Assembly (NCBI RefSeq): GCF_014083945.1
Contig: NZ_CP046444.1
Coordinates: forward strand, 806,001-870,000
Direction of reading: 5' to 3'
DNA length: 64,000 nucleotides
DNA from: Granulicella sp. 5B5
GTDB lineage: Bacteria; Acidobacteriota; Terriglobia; Terriglobales; Acidobacteriaceae
The position numbers and the translations under genes are program-made. This document shows, piece after piece, positions 53,882 through 60,725 of the stretch. A model generated the notes under the pieces. The model had not been told where the DNA came from. It made no database searches and saw only the letters and a program-made list of their open reading frames with translations. Numbering within the stretch: position 1 is the stretch's first letter; every line of letters begins with the position of its first letter.

Positions 53882-53938
53882 GAAAAAATATCACCTGTTT
53901 CGTTCCGCGTGACTGAAACCCCACAACCTGCTCTCTAT

Positions 53939-54490
53939 CTATCGTTTGCTCTTGCGATACATCACCGTGCCAGGCTCGTCACCGTCGCCCGCATAGCTCA
54001 TCCCGCACCGCTCCATCACCTTAATCGACTCCCCCACCCGCGGAAACGTGCACGCCACCACCGCCGTCACGTCCTCACGCTTCAGCAGCCACTCCACCAT
54101 CGCCTTCGCAGCCGCCGTCGCAATCCCGCGCCGCTGAAACCGCGGCAGCGTCGAGTACCCAATCTCCACCTCGCCATTCCCCTTCGGATGCGCCCCCACC
54201 GCTCCCACCAGCGTCCGCACAATCCCCAGCCCATCGCACAGCACCACGTAGCGGTGATATCCAATCGTCTCCGGCAGCGTCTCCTGCTGCTTCAAAATGA
54301 ACTGGTACACATGCGGCTCCCACTCTGCCGGAGGCCACTCCGCCGTCACCTTCGCGCGCACCATCTGCTCCACCCGCGCCCACTCGCGAGCCTCATCCGC
54401 GCGCAGCATCTCCGCCGTAATTGCGACCAGCCGCAGCGACCCGGCCCGCAGGTCCGGGCACCCCACCTGCCGCCACGGCAACGACATCAC
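53939..54490 (-). CDS. GNAT-family N-acetyltransferase
   Basis: Acetyl-CoA-dependent transferase of 183 residues. The acetyl-CoA-binding motif A is GEVEIGYSTLPRFQRRGIAT, with the Q/RxxGxA-type loop RRGIATAA, followed by VVACTFPRVGESIKVMERCG (motif B). Such RimJ/RimL-like proteins acetylate protein N-termini or small molecules; the acceptor is unknown. Its start overlaps the era stop by 4 nt (ATGA), making it the last gene of the phoH-ybeY-CNNM-era run. A possible link to ribosome assembly is only inferred from this position. Confidence 0.85.
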   Translation of the reverse strand: MMSLPWRQVGCPDLRAGSLRLVAITAEMLRADEAREWARVEQMVRAKVTAEWPPAEWEPHVYQFILKQQETLPETIGYHRYVVLCDGLGIVRTLVGAVGAHPKGNGEVEIGYSTLPRFQRRGIATAAAKAMVEWLLKREDVTAVVACTFPRVGESIKVMERCGMSYAGDGDEPGTVMYRKSKR

Positions 54491-55614
54491 TCTTCGTCGC
54501 CCCCGTTACGCTGCCGCGCCAAGCTCGTACCCAGTTGCTGTTGTTCAGCCATCTGCTCCAGCTGCCGACGCCAGTCCAGTTCCTCCACAAACCCGCGCGA
54601 CGCCCGCCACTCCTCGCGCACCTTCACAAACAATTCGAGAAACACCCGCGTCCCCAGCAGCGACTCCAGCTCCTTACGAGCCATCGTCCCAATCTGCTTC
54701 AACATCGCGCCCTGCTTGCCAATCAGGATCGCCTTCTGCCCCTTGCGCTCGCAATAAATCGCCGCGATGATCTTCGTCACCGGCAGCTTCCCATCCTTGC
54801 CCTTCTTCCCCCGTCTTTCGGGACCAGACACGGGCTCTTCCCACCGCTCAATCACCACCGCCGTAGCATACGGGACCTCTTCACCCGTCAGCAGCAGGAT
54901 CTTCTCGCGAATCACCTCCGCAGCCAGAAAACGCTCCGGCTGGTCCGTCAGTTGGTCCTTCGGAAAGTACCGCTGTCCCTCCGGCAACTGCGCCACCACC
55001 TTGTCCAGCAGCAGTTCCAGCCCATCTTTCTTCTTCGCAGAGATCGGAATCACATCCGCAAACTCGTGCAGGCTGCTCCAGTGCGCAATCAGCGGCAGCA
55101 GCGCACTCTTCGGCAGCGCATCAATCTTGTTCAGCACCAGCACCACCGGACAGTCCAGCTTCTTCACCAGCTGCAACGCAAAGTCGTCCTCCGCCTTGCT
55201 CAACTGCCTCCGATGCTGCCCCAGCGTCCGAACCTTCCGCGCCTCCGCAAACTCTTCGCTCGTCTGCGGTTTCTTCGCCTCCGGCAGCCGATGCGTCACA
55301 TCCACCAGGAACAGCACCACATCGCGCGTCTCCAGCGCGTCATAGACCTCCTGCATCATCCGCTTGTCCAGCTGCGTCTCCGGCTTGTGCACCCCCGGAG
55401 TATCCACCAGCACCACCTGCGACGCCGGCCTTCCCGGATCGCCCTTCGTCTTCTTGCGCACCGGCAGCTCCAGCACGCCCTGAATGCGCGTCCGCGTCGT
55501 CTGCGGCTTATGCGTCACAATCGCCAGCTTCTGCCCGAGCAGCGCATTCAGCAGCGTACTCTTGCCAGCATTCGGCCTTCCAACAATCGATACAAACCCA
55601 CTACGCAATGCCAT
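54487..55614 (-). CDS. era: Ribosome-assembly GTPase Era
   Basis: GTPase that binds the 3' end of 16S rRNA and times 30S maturation. The G domain has G1 GRPNAGKST (12-20), G2 around THKPQTTRTR, G3 VDTPGV and G4 NKID, followed by a KH domain (EKILLLTGEEVPYATAVVIE, then AILIGKQGAMLKQIGTMARK). At 375 residues it is longer than usual (about 300). It has an inserted basic loop before G3 (VRKKTKGDPGRPAS), spacing in the middle (RRGKKGKDGKLP), and a C-terminal tail rich in Q and R. It lies downstream of ybeY and the CNNM gene, the classic neighbourhood. Confidence 0.95.
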   Translation of the reverse strand: MALRSGFVSIVGRPNAGKSTLLNALLGQKLAIVTHKPQTTRTRIQGVLELPVRKKTKGDPGRPASQVVLVDTPGVHKPETQLDKRMMQEVYDALETRDVVLFLVDVTHRLPEAKKPQTSEEFAEARKVRTLGQHRRQLSKAEDDFALQLVKKLDCPVVLVLNKIDALPKSALLPLIAHWSSLHEFADVIPISAKKKDGLELLLDKVVAQLPEGQRYFPKDQLTDQPERFLAAEVIREKILLLTGEEVPYATAVVIERWEEPVSGPERRGKKGKDGKLPVTKIIAAIYCERKGQKAILIGKQGAMLKQIGTMARKELESLLGTRVFLELFVKVREEWRASRGFVEELDWRRQLEQMAEQQQLGTSLARQRNGGDEE

Positions 55615-55665
55615 CCCTCTATGATGACACTTCTGCCCCGCTTATCACTTGCCTCTTCTCACTTA

Positions 55666-57039
55666 TCACTCGCTTTCACTCGCCACCAGACTCCCTCGCA
55701 GCCCCACCCTCACCCGCTCCACCAGCCTGTCCGTCGACGCCACAACCTCCAGCCGCAGCGGCCCCTCTTCCACCACCTCGCCAGCCAGCGGAATATGCCC
55801 GGCGATCTCGCTCACCAGCCCACCCACCGTCGTCGCCTCATGCTCGCTCAGCAGTTGCGACACCATCTGGTCCATCTCCTCAGCCTCTTTCGCCTCGGCC
55901 TCTTCATCACAATCTTCCTCGGACTTTTCCATGCAGGGCTCCTCCTCGCGCGAGGCCTCAAACAGCTCTCGCAGTCGAGCCACTTCAAAACTCCCCGGCA
56001 CCAGCCACGTCCCCTCCGGCTCCGCGATGGCGACCTCGTCCGCCGCCTCCGCATCGTGCTCGTCTTCAATGTTGCCGACGATCGCCTCCAGCAGATCCTC
56101 AATCGTCACCAGCCCCGCCACCCCACCGTACTCATCAATCACGATGCTCATATGCTGCTTCTGCCGCTGCATCTCGCGCAGCAGCTCATTCACCTTCTTC
56201 GTCTCCGGAATGAACAGCGCCGGCCGCTCCAGCTCCGCCACCGTGCGCGTCCCGGCATCGGCATCCTGCACCCCCAGCAGGTCGCGCGCAAATGCGATGC
56301 CCGTAATATCGTCCATGCTCTCGCCATACACCGGCACGCGCGAGAAGTTATGCGCTGTCACCTCCGCCGTAAACTGCTCCAGCGTCGTCGTCCTCGCCAC
56401 CGCAAACATATCCGGCCGAGGAGTCATCACCTCGCGCACCACCTTGTCGCCGAACTCCACCACGCTCCGCACCAGTTCGCGGTCCTCTTCGTCCAGCACG
56501 CCCTCTTCTTCGCCGGCCTCCAGCAGCGCATCCATCGCCTCACCCGGATGCTCCGGCTCCGTAATCTCCGGCTCCGCCAGCCCTGCAATCGACAGCAGCA
56601 GACTGATCGCCAGCGTCACCGGCAGCACCAGGTAAAACAGCACCTGCAGCATCGGAATGATTGTCGCGATCCACTCGCCCTTCGTCTTCGTAAAGAAGAT
56701 CTGCGGCAGCAGCCGGTCGAACACCACCAGAACCAGCAGCAGTTCGAACACCGTCCGTGCAATCTCCTCCAGGCTGTGTCCTAGCTGCCCCTGCAGCCGT
56801 ATCGCCAGCAGAAACGTCAGCGCAATCAGCGTCATCTGCCGCAACACGCTCGCCGACATCGCCGCCGACTCGCGGCTCAACCGCAGCCGCGGCTCAACCC
56901 GCTCCTCCCACGCCTCAATGTTCTCCGTGTACTCGCGCGAGAGGAACTTCCCCATCTCAAAATAAATCCGGTCCACATACGCCGCCAGCGCCAGCACCGC
57001 CAGCAGCACCGCAACCGACACCCCCCAGACCCCCGTCAC
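55666..57039 (-). CDS. CNNM/CorC-type CBS-domain membrane protein
   Basis: Membrane protein of 457 residues of the HlyC/CorC or CNNM group, linked to magnesium handling. Hydrophobic helices lie in the first 180 residues, then a CBS pair (VVREVMTPRPDMFAVARTTT, VYGESMDDITGIAFARDLLG, then QHMSIVIDEYGGVAGLVTIE) and a C-terminal CorC-HlyC domain. That last domain is interrupted by a very acidic insert (about 380-410, with EEEPCMEKSEEDCDEEAEAK). It starts with GTG overlapping the ybeY stop. Its place between ybeY and era is the usual one. The N-terminal DUF21 region is weakly conserved. Confidence 0.88.
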   Translation of the reverse strand: MTGVWGVSVAVLLAVLALAAYVDRIYFEMGKFLSREYTENIEAWEERVEPRLRLSRESAAMSASVLRQMTLIALTFLLAIRLQGQLGHSLEEIARTVFELLLVLVVFDRLLPQIFFTKTKGEWIATIIPMLQVLFYLVLPVTLAISLLLSIAGLAEPEITEPEHPGEAMDALLEAGEEEGVLDEEDRELVRSVVEFGDKVVREVMTPRPDMFAVARTTTLEQFTAEVTAHNFSRVPVYGESMDDITGIAFARDLLGVQDADAGTRTVAELERPALFIPETKKVNELLREMQRQKQHMSIVIDEYGGVAGLVTIEDLLEAIVGNIEDEHDAEAADEVAIAEPEGTWLVPGSFEVARLRELFEASREEEPCMEKSEEDCDEEAEAKEAEEMDQMVSQLLSEHEATTVGGLVSEIAGHIPLAGEVVEEGPLRLEVVASTDRLVERVRVGLRGSLVASESE

Positions 57040-57620
57040 GCCACCACCCCCCGCCGTTTCGCAGTCGCACCACTGCCGTGGCGAATCTTTGCTAACTTCG
57101 CTCCCTTTGCGGGAAAGCCTTTGTCTTTGCTCTTGCCTTCTTCCACCCGGGCAATCAACCCCGTCTTCAGCCGCAACTCCCCGCGCAGCTCCGCCTCCCG
57201 CGACGCCATCTCGCCATCGTCGCTCTCATGGTCCATCCCCGCCAGATGCAGCAACCCATGCAGCAGCAGCACCCTTACCTCATCCCGCAAAGCATGTCCC
57301 TGCTCAACAGCCTGCCGCGCCGCTGTCTCCAGCGACACCGCCAGGTCCCCCGCATGAATACCAGCCATCTCCTCAGCCGCCGGAAAGCTCAACACATCCG
57401 TAGCCTTGTCTTTACCCCGCCACTCGCGATTCAGCCGCCGCAGCGTGCGATCGTCCGCCAGCAGCACATCCACCTCGCCGCGCAGCCCCACCGAGTCCTG
57501 CGCCACGCGCACAAACCGCTCCAGCCCGCTCTTCGACAGCCCCAGCGCACGCCAGCCCGCCGCATCCGTGCTTCCCTGCGCGGGCCCAACCATACGTCGC
57601 GGAGGCTCAAGTGTCATCAT
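57036..57620 (-). CDS. ybeY: Endoribonuclease YbeY
   Basis: Zinc endoribonuclease of 194 residues for 16S rRNA 3'-end processing and late 70S quality control. The defining motif HGLLHLAGMDHESDDGEM provides the three zinc-binding histidines (HxxxHxxGxDH). The upstream core is LLADDRTLRRLNREWRGKDK and TDVLSFPA. It has an N-terminal extension (to about 30) and a basic C-terminal tail, both longer than in the family core. AGGGACGC precedes the ATG. It lies between a small membrane-protein gene and the CNNM gene, whose GTG start overlaps its stop. Confidence 0.95.
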   Translation of the reverse strand: MMTLEPPRRMVGPAQGSTDAAGWRALGLSKSGLERFVRVAQDSVGLRGEVDVLLADDRTLRRLNREWRGKDKATDVLSFPAAEEMAGIHAGDLAVSLETAARQAVEQGHALRDEVRVLLLHGLLHLAGMDHESDDGEMASREAELRGELRLKTGLIARVEEGKSKDKGFPAKGAKLAKIRHGSGATAKRRGVVA

Positions 57621-57647
57621 GCGTCCCTAAATCCTACCGCACACCGC

Positions 57648-57962
57648 TTACTTCTTCGCCTGCACCTTGCCAAAGTGCGACGCCATCATCACCCCCAGCA
57701 GCAGCGCACCCACACCCAGCAGCGCCCACGCCAGCAGGTCCTGCGGAGCATGAAAGTGCAGCAGCATCAACCCCACAACAAAGTTCGCAAAACCCCAAAC
57801 CACGTTCACCACCGGCAACGAGTCGCCCTCACCCGGAGGCTTCGCAAACGGCGTCGGAAACGGCATCCCGCAGATCCCCATCACAAAGTGCGGCACCCCA
57901 TTCGCCAGAAACGCCCCAGCCAGAAACGCCCAAACATACCCCAGCAAACTCATCGTCACCAT
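57648..57962 (-). CDS. Small membrane protein between phoH and ybeY
   Basis: Protein of 104 residues with three hydrophobic helices. The ATG at 57962 is chosen because AGGAG lies 7 nt upstream; a GTG at 58007 is also in frame but lies inside a stem-loop. The sequence has YVWAFLAGAFLANGVPHFVM with a GNxVPHF-like turn, then GEGDSLPVVNVVWGFANFVV, and a short basic end (HFGKVQAKK). No family function is known to me. It interrupts the otherwise standard phoH-ybeY order and is probably co-transcribed with them. Confidence 0.75.
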   Translation of the reverse strand: MVTMSLLGYVWAFLAGAFLANGVPHFVMGICGMPFPTPFAKPPGEGDSLPVVNVVWGFANFVVGLMLLHFHAPQDLLAWALLGVGALLLGVMMASHFGKVQAKK

Positions 57963-57984
57963 CGCATCGCTCCTAAAGACAAGA

Positions 57985-58006
57985 TGCGAGCCACCATCAG
58001 CTCGCA
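57985..58006 (-). promoter_or_regulatory. Intergenic stem-loop before the small membrane-protein gene
   Basis: TGCGAGC and GCTCGCA pair over 7 bp around an 8-nt loop, 22 nt upstream of the chosen start. It could be an RNA processing or attenuating hairpin between phoH and the downstream genes. Confidence 0.45.
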
Positions 58007-58016
58007 CCTCACATCT

Positions 58017-58057
58017 CTCTATTCCCTACTCCCTACTCCCTACTCACTATTCCCTGC
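58017..58057 (-). repeat. GGGAGTA heptad run after phoH
   Basis: Read on the minus strand, directly after the phoH stop: GGCAGGGAATAG, then three GGGAGTA/GGGAATA units. It carries four GGG tracts, one loop being long (11 nt), so an RNA G-quadruplex is possible. Related runs lie at 34199-34226 and 60692-60727. Confidence 0.7.
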
Positions 58058-58058
58058 C

Positions 58059-59087
58059 TTACTGCGTCTGCACAGCTCTCTTCGGTCGCTCCGTCACCAG
58101 CGGAGCAACCTCACTCCGCTCCCCTGGCATATCGATCGCCAATGGAAGCTGCTCCGCAGCCTTATAGCTGTCATAGGCGCGCACGATCCGCTGCACCAGT
58201 TGGTGCCGCACCACATCCACATCCTCAAAATGGCAGAACTTGATGCCCTCCACGCCATCCAGCACGTGCAGCGCCTCCAGCAGCCCGCTCCTCTTCGGAT
58301 TCGGCAGATCAGTCTGCGTCAGATCGCCGGTAATCACGGCCTTCGCGCCGTTGCCAAGTCGCGTCAGAAACATCTTCATCTGCTCCATGGTCGTGTTCTG
58401 GGCCTCGTCCATGATGATGAACGCGTCGTTCAGCGTGCGCCCGCGCATAAACGCCAGCGGAGCCACCTCAATCACGTTCGTCTCCAGCATCTTGTCGACC
58501 TTCACCGGGTCCAGCAGATCATACAGCGCGTCATACAGTGGCCGCAGGTACGGATCGACCTTCTCCTGCAGGCTGCCCGGCAGGAACCCAAGCCGCTCGC
58601 CCGCCTCCACCGCCGGCCTTACCAGCACAATCCGAGACACCTTCTTCGCCAGCAGCGCGCTCACCGCCATCGCCACAGCCAGATACGTCTTGCCCGTACC
58701 CGCCGGCCCAATGCCGAACACCATGTCGTTCGACTCAATTGCCTCGACATACTTCCGCTGGTTCGGCGAGCGCGGCTGCACCATCCGCTTAACCCCGGCG
58801 TTCCTCTGCTTGCCGCTCTCCACCAGCCCGCGTAACGTCACCGCCGGGTCGGCAATCACCATCTTCAGCAGGGCATTAAGTTCGCCATTATGCGGATGTA
58901 TCCCCAGCTTTCGCAGGTGCTCAAAATCATGAAAGATCCCCTCCACCCGCGCCACTGCCGCCGCGTCCCCCAGCAGCTGGATCGAGTCGGATCGTAGATC
59001 GATCTGGACGTTCAGCCCATCTTCCATCAGACGAAGGTTCTCGTCGCGTGTGCCATACAACGGCTCGATGCCCGGAGTGAGATGCAT
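58059..59087 (-). CDS. phoH: PhoH-like ATPase
   Basis: Cytosolic P-loop ATPase of about 342 residues of the PhoH/PhoL group, often encoded with ybeY. Walker A is GIGPAGTGKTYLAVAMAVSA, Walker B is NDAFIIMDEAQNTTMEQMKM, and a sensor-like segment is AVITGDLTQTDLP. The N-terminal third (VQIDLRSDSIQLLGDAAAVA) resembles a KH-like RNA-binding region. The ATG at 59087 is used; a TTG at 59102 with GGAGG 12 nt before it is an alternative. It heads the phoH, small membrane protein, ybeY, CNNM, era, GNAT run. Role in RNA metabolism is inferred from family and neighbours. Confidence 0.92.
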   Translation of the reverse strand: MHLTPGIEPLYGTRDENLRLMEDGLNVQIDLRSDSIQLLGDAAAVARVEGIFHDFEHLRKLGIHPHNGELNALLKMVIADPAVTLRGLVESGKQRNAGVKRMVQPRSPNQRKYVEAIESNDMVFGIGPAGTGKTYLAVAMAVSALLAKKVSRIVLVRPAVEAGERLGFLPGSLQEKVDPYLRPLYDALYDLLDPVKVDKMLETNVIEVAPLAFMRGRTLNDAFIIMDEAQNTTMEQMKMFLTRLGNGAKAVITGDLTQTDLPNPKRSGLLEALHVLDGVEGIKFCHFEDVDVVRHQLVQRIVRAYDSYKAAEQLPLAIDMPGERSEVAPLVTERPKRAVQTQ

Positions 59088-59102
59088 TGATTTTTTTAGC
59101 AA

Positions 59103-59812
59103 GTAGTGGCCTGACCTCCGTCAGGAGATTGCAAAGATCGACCGCCACCCAGTTCCGCTGAAACAGAACCACGCAACAGCCTCTCGGTTTTAGATGCTTT
59201 CTGGGAATAAACCGACACCCGCCCGCCAGAGAGTCCCCGGCACGCGGCCACCGCCGCGCCCCTCGTCTCCATCGTATTGGCCAAAGTTCCCAATAGAGTG
59301 TCGATGCCTCAGACGGTATCCCCATCCCGCCCTCCGCGTCAACCACCGCTGTGTAAATCCTTGAACCAAGCCAGAGCCCTCATCAGGCTTTGCCCAAAAC
59401 TCTTCGTTCGCCCCAAAAGCTTGTCATTTCGCCCGGAGCATCGCGGCCTTATCGCGATGCGGAGCGGAGAAACCCCTGTATTTGCTGTTGCTTGTTTTCC
59501 TCTGCGTCCACTGCGGGCTTCTACACTGCGCCCTCTGCGTGAACGCTTTTGCCGCAGCAAGTGCCGAAGGCGCGAGCCTACCAACACAACCAGCAATGTA
59601 GAAGGTTTTGCGCAAGCCGCCCCTTCATCGGCTCTTATCTCGACAGAAACCCGCTCAGCCCCGCTCTTTTCATTGACCCAACCCCCGAAAACCCATACAC
59701 TTAACCCTGTACCGGAACCGCTGCGCTGCGCTCTCTGTAGCCCCGCATCAGCCTCCGAGTGCATCCCCCACATTCCCCGCGGAAGCGGGCGACAAGAAAA
59801 GAGCATTTACTC
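59103..59812. other. Long intergenic region between phoH and rpsT
   Basis: About 700 nt without a gene. It contains repeat copy 3 (59421-59580) and the divergent promoters of phoH and rpsT, not located precisely. Short frames here are translations of the repeat and are not believed. Confidence 0.45.
59421..59580 (+). repeat. Dispersed intergenic repeat, copy 3
   Basis: It starts with GTCATTTCGCCCGGAG and a hairpin ATCGCGGCCTTATCGCGAT, then TTTTCCTCTGCGTCC. Its end (CTTCTACACTGCG to GCGCGAGC) is nearly identical to copy 1 at 13981-14081. The front module is related to copy 2. Confidence 0.8.
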
Positions 59813-60088
59813 ATGGCAAATCACGTCTCATCCCTCAAGCGCGCCCGTCAAACCGTCACCAAGACGGCCATCAACCGCGCCAACAAGTCCAAGCTCCGCG
59901 GCACCCTGCGCCTTATGCGCGAGGCCCTCGCCGCCGGCGACAAGAAGACCCTCAACGACGTCTACCGCTCGACCGTCTCGGTCCTCGACAAGGCTGTCCA
60001 GAAGGGTGTCCTGCACAAGAACACCGCCAGCCGCTACAAGGGCCGTCTCAACGCCCGCGTCAAGGCTATCGTCACCGCCAAGGCCTAA
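59813..60088 (+). CDS. rpsT: 30S ribosomal protein S20
   Basis: Primary 16S-binding ribosomal protein of 91 residues. The ATG at 59813 starts [20 protein letters not shown], the typical S20 N-terminus, followed by [20 protein letters not shown] and an alanine/lysine-rich helical end with [21 protein letters not shown] longer in-frame extension upstream is not needed. It lies alone behind a long leader and is closed by a strong terminator. In E. coli S20 represses its own translation; no equivalent leader structure was identified here. Confidence 0.97.
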   Translation: MANHVSSLKRARQTVTKTAINRANKSKLRGTLRLMREALAAGDKKTLNDVYRSTVSVLDKAVQKGVLHKNTASRYKGRLNARVKAIVTAKA

Positions 60089-60110
60089 ACGATACAGCTT
60101 TCCATCTACG

Positions 60111-60139
60111 AAGAGGCCGGGACACGCTCCCGGCCTCTT
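60111..60139 (+). terminator. Rho-independent terminator of rpsT
   Basis: AAGAGGCCGGGA pairs perfectly with TCCCGGCCTCTT (12 bp) around the loop CACGC, followed by CGCTTTT. It begins 23 nt after the rpsT stop. Confidence 0.92.
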
Positions 60140-60224
60140 CGCTTTTGCCCGCATCTCTGCCACAGTCTCTTTCGTCGATAATGGTCAGCAACCGCCTGCA
60201 AAGGCCTCAACCAAAGGAACAACC

Positions 60225-60629
60225 ATGGTCACCATCCAGATGGAATACGAAGGCGATCTGCACTGCCGGGCCGTTCACGGCCCTTCCGGCACGGCCCTCG
60301 CCACCGACGCACCCAAAGACAACCAGGGGCGCGGCGAAAGCTTCTCCCCCACCGATCTCGTCGCCACCGCCCTCGGCACCTGCATGCTCACCACCATGGC
60401 CATCATGGCCCGCACCCTCAACGTCGAGATCGCCGGCGCCAAAGCTACCGTAGAAAAAGAGATGACCCCGGCGCCCCGCCGCATCGGCTCCCTGGCCACC
60501 ACCGTCCACATGCCCACCGCGCTCGACGCCGACACTCAGCTCAAACTCGAGCGCGCCGCGCACACCTGCCCCGTCCTCCGCAGCCTGCACCCCGACGTCA
60601 ACGCCCCCATCACCTTCATCTGGGGCTAA
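60225..60629 (+). CDS. OsmC/Ohr-like family protein
   Basis: Peroxiredoxin-like protein of 134 residues. AAGGA lies 7 nt before the ATG at 60225. Family marks are HGPSGTALATDAPKDNQGRG, FSPTDLVATALGTCMLTTMA with the first redox cysteine, and RAAHTCPVLRSLHP with the second. This YhfA-like subgroup of OsmC proteins has a cysteine pair positioned as in organic-hydroperoxide reductases, but its true substrate is not known. It stands alone between two near-identical terminators, downstream of rpsT. Confidence 0.92.
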   Translation: MVTIQMEYEGDLHCRAVHGPSGTALATDAPKDNQGRGESFSPTDLVATALGTCMLTTMAIMARTLNVEIAGAKATVEKEMTPAPRRIGSLATTVHMPTALDADTQLKLERAAHTCPVLRSLHPDVNAPITFIWG

Positions 60630-60658
60630 CCCCACACCCTCACCAACCGCAACACAAA

Positions 60659-60683
60659 GAGGTCGGGACACACTCCCGGCCTC
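60659..60683 (+). terminator. Rho-independent terminator of the OsmC gene
   Basis: GAGGTCGGGA pairs with TCCCGGCCTC (10 bp, one G-T pair) around CACAC, followed by CTCGCTTTT. It is nearly a copy of the rpsT terminator at 60111-60139. Confidence 0.88.
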
Positions 60684-60691
60684 CTCGCTTT

Positions 60692-60725
60692 TCTACTCCC
60701 TATTCCCTACTCCCTACTCCCTGCC
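60692..60725 (-). repeat. GGGAGTA heptad run after the hypothetical gene (G-quadruplex-capable)
   Basis: On the minus strand, right after the TGA at 60726-60728, the sequence reads GGCAGGGAGTAGGGAGTA, then GGGAATA and GGGAGTAG. Four GGG tracts have 4-nt loops (AGTA, AGTA, AATA), an ideal intramolecular G-quadruplex pattern in the transcript. Confidence 0.7.

Noticed and set aside
54421-56784. 787-codon plus-strand frame across era and the CNNM gene
   Set aside because: Arg/His/Gln/Leu-rich antisense translation spanning two well-recognised genes.
57228-58835. Plus-strand frame of more than 500 codons across ybeY, the small membrane-protein gene and phoH
   Set aside because: Crosses several genuine genes and intergenic hairpins; low-complexity composition.
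59339-59806. Minus-strand frame of 155 codons before rpsT
   Set aside because: Much of it is translation of the dispersed repeat; similar meaningless peptides arise at the other two copies.
58017-60725. CRISPR array suggested by the short repeats
   Set aside because: Units are 7 nt, contiguous and without spacers; no cas gene is present. They are microsatellite-like.
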